From Bryobacterales bacterium (lineage in GTDB: Bacteria; Acidobacteriota; Terriglobia; Bryobacterales; Bryobacteraceae), in contig JAEUQF010000498.1 in NCBI GenBank assembly GCA_016789745.1, positions 1 through 37,695 on the forward strand: a stretch of DNA of 37,695 nt. The letters run 5' to 3'. Under the pieces are notes generated by a model that did no database searches, was not told the DNA's origin, and saw only the letters and a list, made by a program, of their open reading frames with translations. The position numbers and the translations under genes are program-made. Numbering within the stretch: the first letter of the stretch is position 1; the number at the start of each line of letters is the position of its first letter. Shown one piece after another: positions 14,945 through 22,941 of the stretch.

Positions 14945-14973
14945 GCAAGGATCTCGTCCTTGCTATAGTAAGG
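14945..14973. promoter_or_regulatory. Promoter and overlapping operator of the AbrB-PIN module
   Basis: GCAAGGA-TCTCG-TCCTTGC (14945-14963) is a perfect 7-bp inverted repeat. Its right arm is shared with a second near-palindrome, CCTTGCTATAGTAAGG (14958-14973), centred on a -10-like TATAGT (14964-14969). The -10 ends 6 bases before the ATG, so the message would be almost leaderless. The arrangement suits autorepression by the AbrB-type antitoxin. Confidence 0.55.
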
Positions 14974-14975
14974 AA

Positions 14976-15263
14976 ATGGGACGGGTTACGTCAAAACTGC
15001 AGGTGACGGTGCCGAAGTCGATTGCCGACCGTTATGGGATTCGGCCAGGCGATGATCTGGAGTGGGTGCCAGCCGGGGATGCGGGAATCCGGGTTACGCA
15101 CGCGCAGGCCCCGCCGGCGGGCCCCGCCGACGCGACGTTGCGTCTGAAGCTTTTCGATGAGGCGACGGAGCGGCAGCGCCAGCGCAAACAAGGGCCTGCG
15201 GCTCCGACGGCAGACAGAGGGTGGAAGCGCGAGGACCTGTACCACCGTGGCCGCACTCGTTGA
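14976..15263 (+). CDS. AbrB/SpoVT-type (swapped-hairpin) antitoxin
   Basis: A 95-residue protein. The N-terminal 45 residues are an AbrB-like swapped-hairpin DNA-binding domain: MGRVTSKLQVTVPKSIADRY then GIRPGDDLEWVPAGDAGIRV, with the typical K-x-Q-V-T-V-P-K core. The C-terminal half is a polar tail with TLRLKLFDEATERQRQRKQ, probably the toxin-binding part. It overlaps the PIN gene by 17 bases, and the palindromes over its promoter are its likely binding site. It lies within a segment bounded by 69-bp direct repeats, which suggests acquisition as a cassette. Confidence 0.88.
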   Translation: MGRVTSKLQVTVPKSIADRYGIRPGDDLEWVPAGDAGIRVTHAQAPPAGPADATLRLKLFDEATERQRQRKQGPAAPTADRGWKREDLYHRGRTR

Positions 15264-15699
15264 CACCAATATACTGGTGTACCGTTTCGACGACCGCTTT
15301 CCCGGTAAGCAGAGGATGGCAACCGAGTTGCTGCGGAGGGGGATTGCGGAGAACTCGGTCAGCGTACCGCACCAGGCGATAATAGAGTTCGTAGCGGCGA
15401 CGACCCGGCCAGTGCGTGGGCATGTGATCCTCTCCCCGAGCGACGCCATGCGGGAAGCAGAGGAGATGCTCCACCAGTTCCCGATCTTGTATCCAAACGA
15501 CGCAATTGTACGCAGTGCCATCCGGGGTTACGCGACATACCAACTCAGTTGGTTCGATGCCCACATGTGGGCCTATGCGGAGCACTATGGCCTGTCGGAG
15601 ATCCTGACCGAAGATCTGCAGCATGAGCGGTTTTATGGGTCAGTTCGGGCGATCAACCCGTTTCTTGCCGGTTCCGGTAGTGGGCGGCATCGAAAATAG
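15247..15699 (+). CDS. PIN-domain toxin (VapC-like)
   Basis: A PIN-domain protein of 150 residues. It begins VAALVDTNILVYRFDDRFP with the first acidic residue D6; SVPHQAIIEFVAAT carries the conserved glutamate, and SWFDAHMWAYAEHYG plus ILTEDLQH carry the remaining acidic residues. The order is complete for a PIN ribonuclease. I chose the GTG at 15247 because the domain starts there and it overlaps the antitoxin 3' end; the frame is open further upstream but would add a basic non-domain stretch. It is expected to cut RNA in the cytoplasm and be blocked by the AbrB-type partner. Confidence 0.88.
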   Translation: MAALVDTNILVYRFDDRFPGKQRMATELLRRGIAENSVSVPHQAIIEFVAATTRPVRGHVILSPSDAMREAEEMLHQFPILYPNDAIVRSAIRGYATYQLSWFDAHMWAYAEHYGLSEILTEDLQHERFYGSVRAINPFLAGSGSGRHRK

Positions 15700-15719
15700 T
15701 TCGTCCGGGAGGTCAGAAA

Positions 15720-15788
15720 TCAGCAGATGTGAGCGCCGCGGGTCTGGACATACACCGAATAAAGAGACTGACTCGCGGTCATAAACAG
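15720..15788. repeat. Right 69-bp direct repeat (3' end of the gluconolactonase-like gene)
   Basis: Second copy of the repeat at 14869-14937. Its left edge coincides exactly with the stop codon of the gluconolactonase-like gene, and the repeat covers the last 23 codons counting the stop. This is the copy that belongs to the complete gene. Confidence 0.95.
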
Positions 15789-16769
15789 GCGGTTGCGGCG
15801 CGTGCCGCCGAAGCAGACATTGGCGCAGTTTTCGGGGAGCCGGATCATGCCGATACGCTCGCCGGTCGGGGTCAGGATCTGGACGCCGGGCCGGGCGCCG
15901 CCCCAGATGTTGCCATCGACGTCGCAGCGGATGCCATCGAAGGCAGCGGGGGCGTTGGTGCCAGGGATCTCGAGTTTGGCGAGTTGTTTGGGGTTGCGAA
16001 GCGTGGTGCCGTCGATGTCCCAGACCTTAAGGTCGCGGCCCTGGGCGCCGGTATCGGCTACGTAGAGGCGATTGTAGTCGGGGGAGAAGCAGATGCCGTT
16101 GGGTCCGCTGACGGCATCGGAGAGCTTCGTGATGCGGCCGGTTTTGTCGACGCGGTAGACGGCTTCGTGAAGCTCTTTTTCGGCCTTGAAGCCTTCGTAG
16201 TCGCCGTTGATGCCGTAGGGCGGATCGGTGAACCAGATGCTGCCATCGGGGTGGACGACGATGTCGTTGGGCGAGTTCAGGCGTTTGCCTTCGAAGCGCT
16301 CCGCAATCACGGTGACATCGCCATTCGGCTCATAGCGGACCACGCGGCGGCCGCCATGCTCGCAGGATAGCTGGCGGCCTTCGTAGTCGAAGGTGTTGCC
16401 GTTGCTGAAGCCGGCGGGATTGCGGAAGACGGTGACGCGGTTGTCGTCGGCGATCCACCGCAGTTGCACGTTATTGGGGATGTCGCTCCAGACCATGTAG
16501 CGGCCAACGCCGTTCCAGGCAGGCCCTTCGGCCCACTGGGTGCCGGTATGCAGGCGCTTGATGCTGGTGTTACCGATCATGTATTTGCGGAAGCGCGGGT
16601 CGAGGGCGACGATGTCGGGGTCAGGGTATTGGATGGGCTGGACGCCGGTCCAGTCGCGTGGGGTGGGGACAGGGGAGATGGCGGGGGTCTGGTTCTGTGC
16701 GAAGGCGGTTGCGGTGGCGGAGCCGAGCGCGGCGCGGAGCCAATCGCGGCGGGAGAATGCGAGGGACAT
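15720..16769 (-). CDS. Tat-exported SMP-30/gluconolactonase-family protein
   Basis: A 349-residue protein starting with a twin-arginine-type signal (SRRDWLRAALGSATATAFA, residues 6-24), then a six-bladed beta-propeller of the SMP-30/gluconolactonase/LRE family. Metal-site candidates are present: E81 (WAEGPAW), N168 (NSPNDIV), N224 (SGPNGICFSPD) and D278 (FDGIRCD). Members hydrolyse sugar lactones such as gluconolactone, using a divalent metal. The export signal places it in the periplasm. The next gene upstream encodes carbohydrate-esterase-like domains. The C-terminal 22 codons and stop are duplicated as a remnant at 14869-14937. Confidence 0.88.
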   Translation of the reverse strand: MSLAFSRRDWLRAALGSATATAFAQNQTPAISPVPTPRDWTGVQPIQYPDPDIVALDPRFRKYMIGNTSIKRLHTGTQWAEGPAWNGVGRYMVWSDIPNNVQLRWIADDNRVTVFRNPAGFSNGNTFDYEGRQLSCEHGGRRVVRYEPNGDVTVIAERFEGKRLNSPNDIVVHPDGSIWFTDPPYGINGDYEGFKAEKELHEAVYRVDKTGRITKLSDAVSGPNGICFSPDYNRLYVADTGAQGRDLKVWDIDGTTLRNPKQLAKLEIPGTNAPAAFDGIRCDVDGNIWGGARPGVQILTPTGERIGMIRLPENCANVCFGGTRRNRLFMTASQSLYSVYVQTRGAHIC

Positions 16770-16802
16770 AGAGAGAGTGTACCTGGGCTGTTGGGTTCGG
16801 GG

Positions 16803-19100
16803 TTAGAGCAGCGACGTCAGCCACTCCAGAACCCGGCGTTGCGTGACGCGCGTGAAGCGGTTGAAGTCTTCCGGGGTTTCGAACGTGAGGCTGGGCGACT
16901 TGACCGTCTCCACCTGACGCCGGACGTCTTCGACGCGGGCGTAGCGGTCCAGCGTGCCGGAGATGAGCAACACTTTTCTAGGCGCGACGAGGCTTAACGC
17001 GGTGTCGAAGTCGAAGGGCAGACGGTCTTCCTGTCCTTCGAAGAATCCCAGTCTGGGTAACAGGCCGTGGATGCGGGCATAGTGGGCGATGCCTTCCACC
17101 CCTTTGTCCTTTGTGGAAAGGGCCAGCGGATCGTAGCCGCCTACCGCTGCCAGGCCGGTGACGCGCGCGTCGAGTGCCGCCGTGAGCAGGCCGATCTTGG
17201 CACCTAGCGAATAGCCCATCAGGTACACCTTGGCGGGGTCGAGGTTTCTGGTGTTCGGGATGGCGTCGAGCAGACTGCGGGTATCGGTGACCATCTTGCC
17301 CAGCAGCGACCATTTCGGATACCGCCGGTAGAACTCCTTGGCGTCATTGACGCGGGTGCCGAAGCCGATCTGGTCGAAGGTAACGACCGCAAAGCCGGCT
17401 TTCACCAGGTCCGGGAACGACGGGCGCTGGTCCAGGCGGTAGTCGGCGCCGGAAGCCTTCCAGGGGTCGGCGATGGACCAGCCGTACTGATAGCTGTAGC
17501 CGTGCAGGTAGACGACAACAGGCAGGCGTTTGCCTTCGGGCGCGTCGGCGGGGGTGAAGACGTCGGCCGCGAGACCTTCGCCGAAAGGGATCTGCGCCCA
17601 CTTCATGCCGGGCGGGTCGGATTTCGGCCGGCCGAACATGCCCTGCAGCCAGCCGCCGGCGTTCTGGGCTTCCAGCGGAAAATGCTCCAACTGATGGTTG
17701 GGCGCTCCGGGCGGCTCTTCGCCCAGCACCCACTCGATCTCCTTGCGGGCTTTGGTGCGGTCGGCGGCGGTTCTCGGCGCCTGGAAGTTACGGCGTGGGA
17801 AGGAGGCTGGGTTTAGCAATTCGCCGGAGGTGCGCTGCCAGTCGGCGAAGGTATAGCCGTGGATGAAGGTTTCGGTCTTGGCGCGAGGCTTGCGATCAAA
17901 CACCGCATCGAAGAAGTCGACGAAGTTCTCGATGTCACCCGAAGTGGTGCCATGTTCGCCATCGCGCAGGTGCAACCAGATGTTGTCTTCTCGGCCCAAG
18001 AACTTATAGACACGCTGGGCGTCGCGGTAGGCCTGCTCGAAGCCCACCGGATTCCCAGCCGACTCGGCGTAACCGGCGTACATCATCAGCCCGCGGGGGG
18101 CTACCAGCGCCAGCAGCGTGTTCTGGTCGACGGGGAGCTTGTCTTCCCTTCCCGAGAAAAAGCGCAGCCGCGGCGAGAACCAGTGCGACTGCACGCCCGC
18201 CAGCAATTCGATGCTTTCGTTGGCGAACGGCTCGGTGGTGTAGCGCCAGGGGTCGCATTCGCCGGAGTTGCCGGACGACGGAATGACGGCGCCGATTCGT
18301 TCGTCAAACGCCGCCGCCAGCAGCGCCATCTTGCCGTTTCGGGAGTGGCCGGTGAGGCCGATTTTGGCTTTGTCGACTTCGGGCAGCGTGACCAGATAGT
18401 CGATGGTGCGGCTGGCGGCCCAGGCCCAGCGCGCCAGCACGGGGAAATCGATATCCTGCCAGATGTCCACCCAGCGGTCCGAATCGTCGCCGTTGAAGTA
18501 GTGGGGGTCGGTGGCGTGGTAGACGGCCGCAATGTAGCCGCGGCGGACGGCGGTGTAGATCCACGGCCGGTTGCGGGCGTGGTTGGTGAGAAAGACCGGG
18601 AACGGCCCCTTGCCTTCCGGGATCACGAGTTCGACGCGGAGTTTGGCGCGGTGGTTGGGGCCGAAGTTCAGTTCCACGAAGCGCAGGGTGACGCGGCCGT
18701 CCTTCTTCTCGTCGATGACGGTGGCGCGGAGGTTGTCCGGCGTGGGCGGGAAGTCGCCGAAAATGTAGCGCGAAACCAGGCTGCGCAGATGCTTCTTCTG
18801 TGTTTCCCATTCGGCTTTGGTGCGGACCGCGGTACCGGCCGGCGTCAGCAGCGGGTCGGGCAGGCCCGCGATGGAGGGGAGCGAGTCGAAGTCGGGCGGC
18901 AGTTCGCCGGTGCGCCGGAGCCAGTCCTCCCAGGTCTTGTCCTTGTTGTTGAGGCGGCCATCGGCGGGAATGCGGCTCGGCTTCAACACCCGCAGGAGTT
19001 GGTCGAGGTAGGCTTTGCGGCGGGCGGTGACGGCAGGGTCTTCGGTGGATTGCGCGGGGGCCAGGATAGCCAGCGTCAGAAGCAAGCAGATAGGGCGCAT
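16803..19100 (-). CDS. Secreted protein with two alpha/beta-hydrolase (esterase-like) domains
   Basis: A 765-residue protein starting at ATG 19100 with a signal peptide (MRPICLLLTLAILAPAQS). The N-terminal half holds an esterase domain with nucleophile S253 in GLTGHSRNGKMALLAAAFD, then VIPSSGNSGECDPWRY, resembling the CE15 glucuronoyl esterases (which have a GCSRxGK nucleophile elbow). The C-terminal half is a second alpha/beta hydrolase with nucleophile S631 in LMGYSLGAKIGLLTAALD and oxyanion-side VYLHGYSYQYGW, nearer to acetyl xylan esterase/dienelactone hydrolase types. Each half ends with a GLM-Y-A or VLLISGTLDRYA strand followed by a histidine region. A role in removing ester groups from plant polysaccharide is likely but inferred. 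It is transcribed in the same direction as the gluconolactonase-like gene, 33 bases upstream of it. Confidence 0.8.
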   Translation of the reverse strand: MRPICLLLTLAILAPAQSTEDPAVTARRKAYLDQLLRVLKPSRIPADGRLNNKDKTWEDWLRRTGELPPDFDSLPSIAGLPDPLLTPAGTAVRTKAEWETQKKHLRSLVSRYIFGDFPPTPDNLRATVIDEKKDGRVTLRFVELNFGPNHRAKLRVELVIPEGKGPFPVFLTNHARNRPWIYTAVRRGYIAAVYHATDPHYFNGDDSDRWVDIWQDIDFPVLARWAWAASRTIDYLVTLPEVDKAKIGLTGHSRNGKMALLAAAFDERIGAVIPSSGNSGECDPWRYTTEPFANESIELLAGVQSHWFSPRLRFFSGREDKLPVDQNTLLALVAPRGLMMYAGYAESAGNPVGFEQAYRDAQRVYKFLGREDNIWLHLRDGEHGTTSGDIENFVDFFDAVFDRKPRAKTETFIHGYTFADWQRTSGELLNPASFPRRNFQAPRTAADRTKARKEIEWVLGEEPPGAPNHQLEHFPLEAQNAGGWLQGMFGRPKSDPPGMKWAQIPFGEGLAADVFTPADAPEGKRLPVVVYLHGYSYQYGWSIADPWKASGADYRLDQRPSFPDLVKAGFAVVTFDQIGFGTRVNDAKEFYRRYPKWSLLGKMVTDTRSLLDAIPNTRNLDPAKVYLMGYSLGAKIGLLTAALDARVTGLAAVGGYDPLALSTKDKGVEGIAHYARIHGLLPRLGFFEGQEDRLPFDFDTALSLVAPRKVLLISGTLDRYARVEDVRRQVETVKSPSLTFETPEDFNRFTRVTQRRVLEWLTSLL

Positions 19101-19140
19101 TGACAGGTAGTGTACCGGAAGTGGCGGAGGGCCGGTATGG

Positions 19141-19473
19141 TTACCGGCCCTGGGCTGAACGTTTATCCTGCAGGGCATGCAGACGATGGCGCAGGCGGAA
19201 GTAGCGCGAGTGATAGCGCATCACCTGCCCGCCCGCCGAGGAGTGGATTTTGAGATCGGCCATCTCGGCATGCATGCGGCGGAAGTGGCGGAGCTGAAGA
19301 TGGGCGTAGACCAGCGATTGGACGAGGAACTCCTCCTCGTCGGTGGCCGGCCGGTAAGCGGCCAGATAGCGGCGGGTCAGGCGGGCGTACTCCAGGTGCG
19401 CCTCACTGGGGACCGTCACGTCATGACCGCCAATGAACTCGTCGAATTGGGTTCTCAGGCGTTGGTTGCGCAC
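19141..19473 (-). CDS. Small helical protein, paralogue of its upstream neighbour
   Basis: A 110-residue helical, charged protein of unknown function. The core reads YARLTRRYLAAYRPATDEEEFLVQS then VYAHLQLRHFRRMHAEMADL. The pattern Y-x-P-x-x-x-x-EE followed by a long Leu/Arg helix is shared with the preceding gene and with a group of uncharacterised proteins common in Acidobacteria. The GTG start at 19473 is chosen because sequence upstream in that frame is the shadow of the neighbouring gene. The start lies 19 bases inside the upstream gene, so translation is probably coupled. No membrane segment or export signal is seen. Confidence 0.65.
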   Translation of the reverse strand: MRNQRLRTQFDEFIGGHDVTVPSEAHLEYARLTRRYLAAYRPATDEEEFLVQSLVYAHLQLRHFRRMHAEMADLKIHSSAGGQVMRYHSRYFRLRHRLHALQDKRSAQGR

Positions 19474-19847
19474 GGCAGGGGCTCCTTGGGGCGTTCCGGC
19501 GCCAGTCCAACGAAGGAAGGAACTTCGGCGCCGCGCTGGCGGATGAGGGATTCGAGAATGCGCCGCGCTTTGGTGTAGCGGCGGTGCTGCTTGCTGCGCA
19601 GGTATTGGAAGGAGCGGTGGTCGCCGCGCGCGTCGTAGAGCGTTTCCAGGTTCACCAGGCGGCGGATCAGGAAGCGCGAGAAAACCATCATGGCCAGGTA
19701 CATCTCCTCTTCCAGATCTTCGGGAAGGTAAGAGAGGAAGTAGGCGCGAGCGACGTCGCGGTATTCGGCGCCGGAGCTGGAGTCCAGCACGGCACCGTGG
19801 CACAACAGGAAAGATTCGAATTTGGAATCGACGTCATGGTGTTTCAT
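19455..19847 (-). CDS. Small helical protein, paralogue of its downstream neighbour
   Basis: A 130-residue protein of unknown function. After MKHHDVDSKFESFLLCHGAV it has YRDVARAYFLSYLPEDLEEE, then a long helix (MVFSRFLIRRLVNLETLYDAR) and a basic C-terminal helix (HRRYTKARRILESLIRQR). The alignment of YxLSYLPEDLEEE with the YLAAYRPATDEEE of the downstream protein, both followed by an amphipathic Arg-rich helix, indicates an old tandem duplication. Its promoter region is shared with the divergent outer-membrane receptor gene, and contains a short inverted repeat ATAAG-TGT-CTTAT at 19888-19900. Confidence 0.65.
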   Translation of the reverse strand: MKHHDVDSKFESFLLCHGAVLDSSSGAEYRDVARAYFLSYLPEDLEEEMYLAMMVFSRFLIRRLVNLETLYDARGDHRSFQYLRSKQHRRYTKARRILESLIRQRGAEVPSFVGLAPERPKEPLPCATNA

Positions 19848-19987
19848 GGCGCTTTCAGGATCTCGGAGGGGCGGCAGGCATCTTTCGATAAGTGTCTTAT
19901 TATCAGCGATATACGTCCGTGGAACGGATTACAGACTGCACAAAATCCGACACCCCCCGCCCATGTGTTACCGTTTGATTACGATTC

Positions 19988-22594
19988 ATGGTCAGTGTCG
20001 CGTTGTGTTTTTTGTGGGTGGTCGGGCTGGCACCCGGCGAAGAGCCGAAACGGCCGGTTGCGGCTGCAGAGCCGAAGGCGGCGGGGACATCCGAGTCGCC
20101 AGCACCGGCGCCCGGGACGGCCGTGCGCAATGACCTGAATCTGCTGGGGCGGACCAATACGCAGTCGGGCGAGAGCCGCCGCAATGAGAACGTGCAGTTC
20201 AACCTCATCGACAACAATGCATTGAAGGAATTGAACATCCGCCTGGGCACGACGGCGACGCTGGTGACCGAGTTCAAGCCCGAACGTCAGTATTACGGAG
20301 TGGAGTTCGGCAACGCGCCGCCGGGGCTGCTGCATGTGGCGCCGGGCCGCCTGAGCGGAACGCACGGGCTGTTGTTCTACACGCATTTGAACAGCGTCTT
20401 CAGCGCGCGAAGCTTCTTCCAGGTGGGCGCCGTACGGCCGGCGCGGGAGAACAACTACGGTGCGAACTTCGTCACACCGCTCTGGAGAAAGGCCTGGCTG
20501 ACGCTGGATGGGACGCAGGCCAAGATCCGCGGGAACGTGAATGGCAACGTGCTGGTGCCGCGGGCCGAGGAACGGAGCGCGCTCGCCACCGACCCGGCGA
20601 TTCGGGGGCTAATCAACCGCTGGCTGACGGCGTATCCGCTGGAAGCGCCCAACCGTACCGATATCGACCCGCGGGCGCTCAACACGAACGCGCCGCAGCG
20701 GATCAATACGGATACGGCGGCGGCGCGCATTGACCAGGCACTGACGGCGAAGGATAAGCTGGTGGCGCGGCATGCCTGGACCACACAGTCGCTGGACGCG
20801 TTCCAGTTAGTAGCGGGGCAGAACCCGGACACAACGACCAAGAGCCACAACTCGCGGCTGACGTGGCAGCGCACGTGGTCGGCCGCCACGGTGAGCGATG
20901 TGACGCTGGGTTTTGACCGCGTGCGGTCGCAGTTGATGCCGGAGCCGAATGCGGTGGGCCCGCAGGTGCAGATCGGGACGGCATACACCACGCTGGGCCC
21001 GGGGTCGAACGTGCCGCTCGACCGCGTACAGAACCGCTTCCGCCAGGCGGCGATGCTGACGTCGCGGCGCGGGCCGCACCGGCTGGTGTTCGGCGGGGAG
21101 TTGACACGGCTGCAGTTCAATGGGCGCGAGGCGTCGTCCAACCGCGGCAATTTCTATTTCCGGAACGATTTCGGACGCGATGCAATCACGAACTTCCGGA
21201 TGGGGATTCCGAGCCGCTATTCGACGGGCTTGGGCGAGTTGGACCGCGGCTTCCGGCGTTGGGAGCAGCAGGTGTTTGCCGGCGATACGTGGCAGGCGCG
21301 GCCGGGACTGACGCTGACGTTTGGCGTGCGCTATGAGCCGGCGCGGGTGCCGTATGAAGTCAATGGACGGACGAAGATCACGGCGCGCTGCGATTGCAAT
21401 AACATCGGGCCGAGTTTCGGATTTGCGCAGCGGCTGCCAGGCGAGTGGGGTGTGCTGCGCGGGGCGTACGGTCTGCACTATGGCGAGATTTTCGCCGTGA
21501 CGTATCAGCAATTGCGCTGGAATATTCCGGAATTCCAGAAAATTGAAACTTTGGCGCCGCCGCTGCTCGATCCGCTGCGGAACGCGGTGATCGGCTCCGA
21601 TGCGCGCAGCACGTTCTTTTCCGTGCCGGACGGCCTGAAGACGCCGTACTCGCATCAGTACAACTTGAGCTGGGAGACGCAGGTGGCCAGGCAGTGGCGG
21701 GTGCAGGTGGGCTATTTGGGCAGCCGGACGCACAAACTGCTGATGCTGAATCATCTGAACCGGGCGGTGCCGGTGGCGGGTGTGCCCTTCACCACCGCGA
21801 CCATCTCCGAACGCCGGCCCGATCCGCGGTACTTCGAAGTGCGAGAGATCCAGAATGCGTCGCGGGCCTATTTCGATGCGGCGCGGGTGACGCTGGTGGT
21901 GCCGGAGTGGCGTGGGCTGACGGTGGACGCTTCCTACTGGTTCAGCAAGGCGATTGACTTTGGTGCGGCGTATACGAACACGGCGGCGGGAGACGATGCG
22001 CGGCAAGCCTACAGCCAGAGCCAGAACCTGGTCGCGCAGGATTTGAAAGGGCCGAGCGTGTTCGATCAATCGCATGCGGGGTTGTTCCGGGTGCGCTACG
22101 CTCTGCCAGGACGGCGGGCGTTGCTGTCGAAGTGGGCGCTGTCGGTGGTATGGCTGGCCAAGACCGGGATGCCGTTCACGGTGATCTCGGGATCGGACTC
22201 ACCGGGCTTTGGGAATGTGGATGGGACGAACGGAGACCGGCCGAACCTGGTGGATCCGGCGGTGTTGGGGCGGACGATCGGGCATCCGGATACGGCGGTA
22301 TCGCTGCTGCCGCGGTCGGCCTTCGCCTACATCCCGATTGGGGCCGAACGCGGGAACCTCGGGCGGAATACGTTCCGGCGGGCGGGCTTTCAGAATATGA
22401 ATGCGTCGCTGGGGCGGACCTTCCAACTGGCGGGGGAACGGACACTGACGTTTCGGGCGGAATCTGTGAATTTCACGAATTCCCCGCAATTCGCCGAACC
22501 GAACGCGGATTTGAGTTCGCCGGCGTTTGGGAAGATTACGAATACTCTGAATGACGGGCGGACGTTTCAGTTCACGTTACAGGCACGGTTCTAA
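19988..22594 (+). CDS. TonB-dependent receptor-like (Oar-type) outer-membrane protein
   Basis: An 868-residue outer-membrane beta-barrel. It starts with a signal peptide (MVSVALCFLWVVGLAPG) and an Ala/Pro-rich linker, then a plug-like stretch (RRNENVQFNLIDNNALKELNIRLG) and a long series of alternating strands such as FGVRYEPARVPYEVNG and YQVGYLGSRTHKLL-type repeats typical of acidobacterial Oar/TonB receptors. It ends with FQFTLQARF, the terminal-phenylalanine outer-membrane signature. It is shorter than most of its group, lacking the N-terminal carboxypeptidase-type regulatory domain, and I see no clear TonB box. The substrate is unknown; neighbouring carbohydrate enzymes make oligosaccharides a reasonable guess. 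The ATG has no strong Shine-Dalgarno. Confidence 0.85.
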   Translation: MVSVALCFLWVVGLAPGEEPKRPVAAAEPKAAGTSESPAPAPGTAVRNDLNLLGRTNTQSGESRRNENVQFNLIDNNALKELNIRLGTTATLVTEFKPERQYYGVEFGNAPPGLLHVAPGRLSGTHGLLFYTHLNSVFSARSFFQVGAVRPARENNYGANFVTPLWRKAWLTLDGTQAKIRGNVNGNVLVPRAEERSALATDPAIRGLINRWLTAYPLEAPNRTDIDPRALNTNAPQRINTDTAAARIDQALTAKDKLVARHAWTTQSLDAFQLVAGQNPDTTTKSHNSRLTWQRTWSAATVSDVTLGFDRVRSQLMPEPNAVGPQVQIGTAYTTLGPGSNVPLDRVQNRFRQAAMLTSRRGPHRLVFGGELTRLQFNGREASSNRGNFYFRNDFGRDAITNFRMGIPSRYSTGLGELDRGFRRWEQQVFAGDTWQARPGLTLTFGVRYEPARVPYEVNGRTKITARCDCNNIGPSFGFAQRLPGEWGVLRGAYGLHYGEIFAVTYQQLRWNIPEFQKIETLAPPLLDPLRNAVIGSDARSTFFSVPDGLKTPYSHQYNLSWETQVARQWRVQVGYLGSRTHKLLMLNHLNRAVPVAGVPFTTATISERRPDPRYFEVREIQNASRAYFDAARVTLVVPEWRGLTVDASYWFSKAIDFGAAYTNTAAGDDARQAYSQSQNLVAQDLKGPSVFDQSHAGLFRVRYALPGRRALLSKWALSVVWLAKTGMPFTVISGSDSPGFGNVDGTNGDRPNLVDPAVLGRTIGHPDTAVSLLPRSAFAYIPIGAERGNLGRNTFRRAGFQNMNASLGRTFQLAGERTLTFRAESVNFTNSPQFAEPNADLSSPAFGKITNTLNDGRTFQFTLQARF

Positions 22595-22634
22595 CGAATA
22601 GAGTGGGGCAGGTCTCCGACGTGGACGTCGCGCG

Positions 22635-22868
22635 TCATGCGCGGTGCCGGTCACGCCGGGCGGCGCTGATCTCCGCCTCAATCTCCTCCATGGATATCCC
22701 GGCAACGCCCGACTGCTCGGCGCTCGCCCAGGAATCGCGCAGCCAGTCCGGAGCGAGATCTCGCGCAAGCACCTGCCGGACATACGCCTGCGGGGAAATT
22801 CCATGGGATTGCGCCTTCGCCTGCAGCGCTTGTGCTTGGGTACTTGTAAGGGTGACGGGGAGTTTCAA
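22635..22868 (-). CDS. Orphan antitoxin-like small protein
   Basis: A protein of about 77 residues with the start uncertain. The TTG at 22868 gives LKLPVTLTSTQAQALQAKAQ then GISPQAYVRQVLARDL, a strand-helix-helix pattern like ribbon-helix-helix antitoxins, and an acidic tail SMEEIEAEISAARRDR as seen in antitoxins that wrap a PIN toxin. The frame stays open to 22982, but that part is not domain-like. No toxin gene lies downstream: the next gene on that side is the convergent receptor. It could be a regulator, a lone antitoxin or a remnant. Confidence 0.5.
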   Translation of the reverse strand: MKLPVTLTSTQAQALQAKAQSHGISPQAYVRQVLARDLAPDWLRDSWASAEQSGVAGISMEEIEAEISAARRDRHRA

Positions 22869-22941
22869 GATACCGAGACAAAGAACGGATCCGCCCTCCC
22901 ACGCGAACGGCGCAAGAGGGCGGATCATAACAGGTAGGAAA

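Noticed and set aside
17859..19103. A 414-codon plus-strand reading opposite the double esterase gene
   Set aside because: Antisense shadow with no domain; the minus strand carries two recognisable esterase domains.
22617..22630. CGACGT-GG-ACGTCG palindrome between the receptor and orphan antitoxin genes as a terminator
   Set aside because: The stem is only 6 bp with a 2-base loop and there is no T-run on either side.
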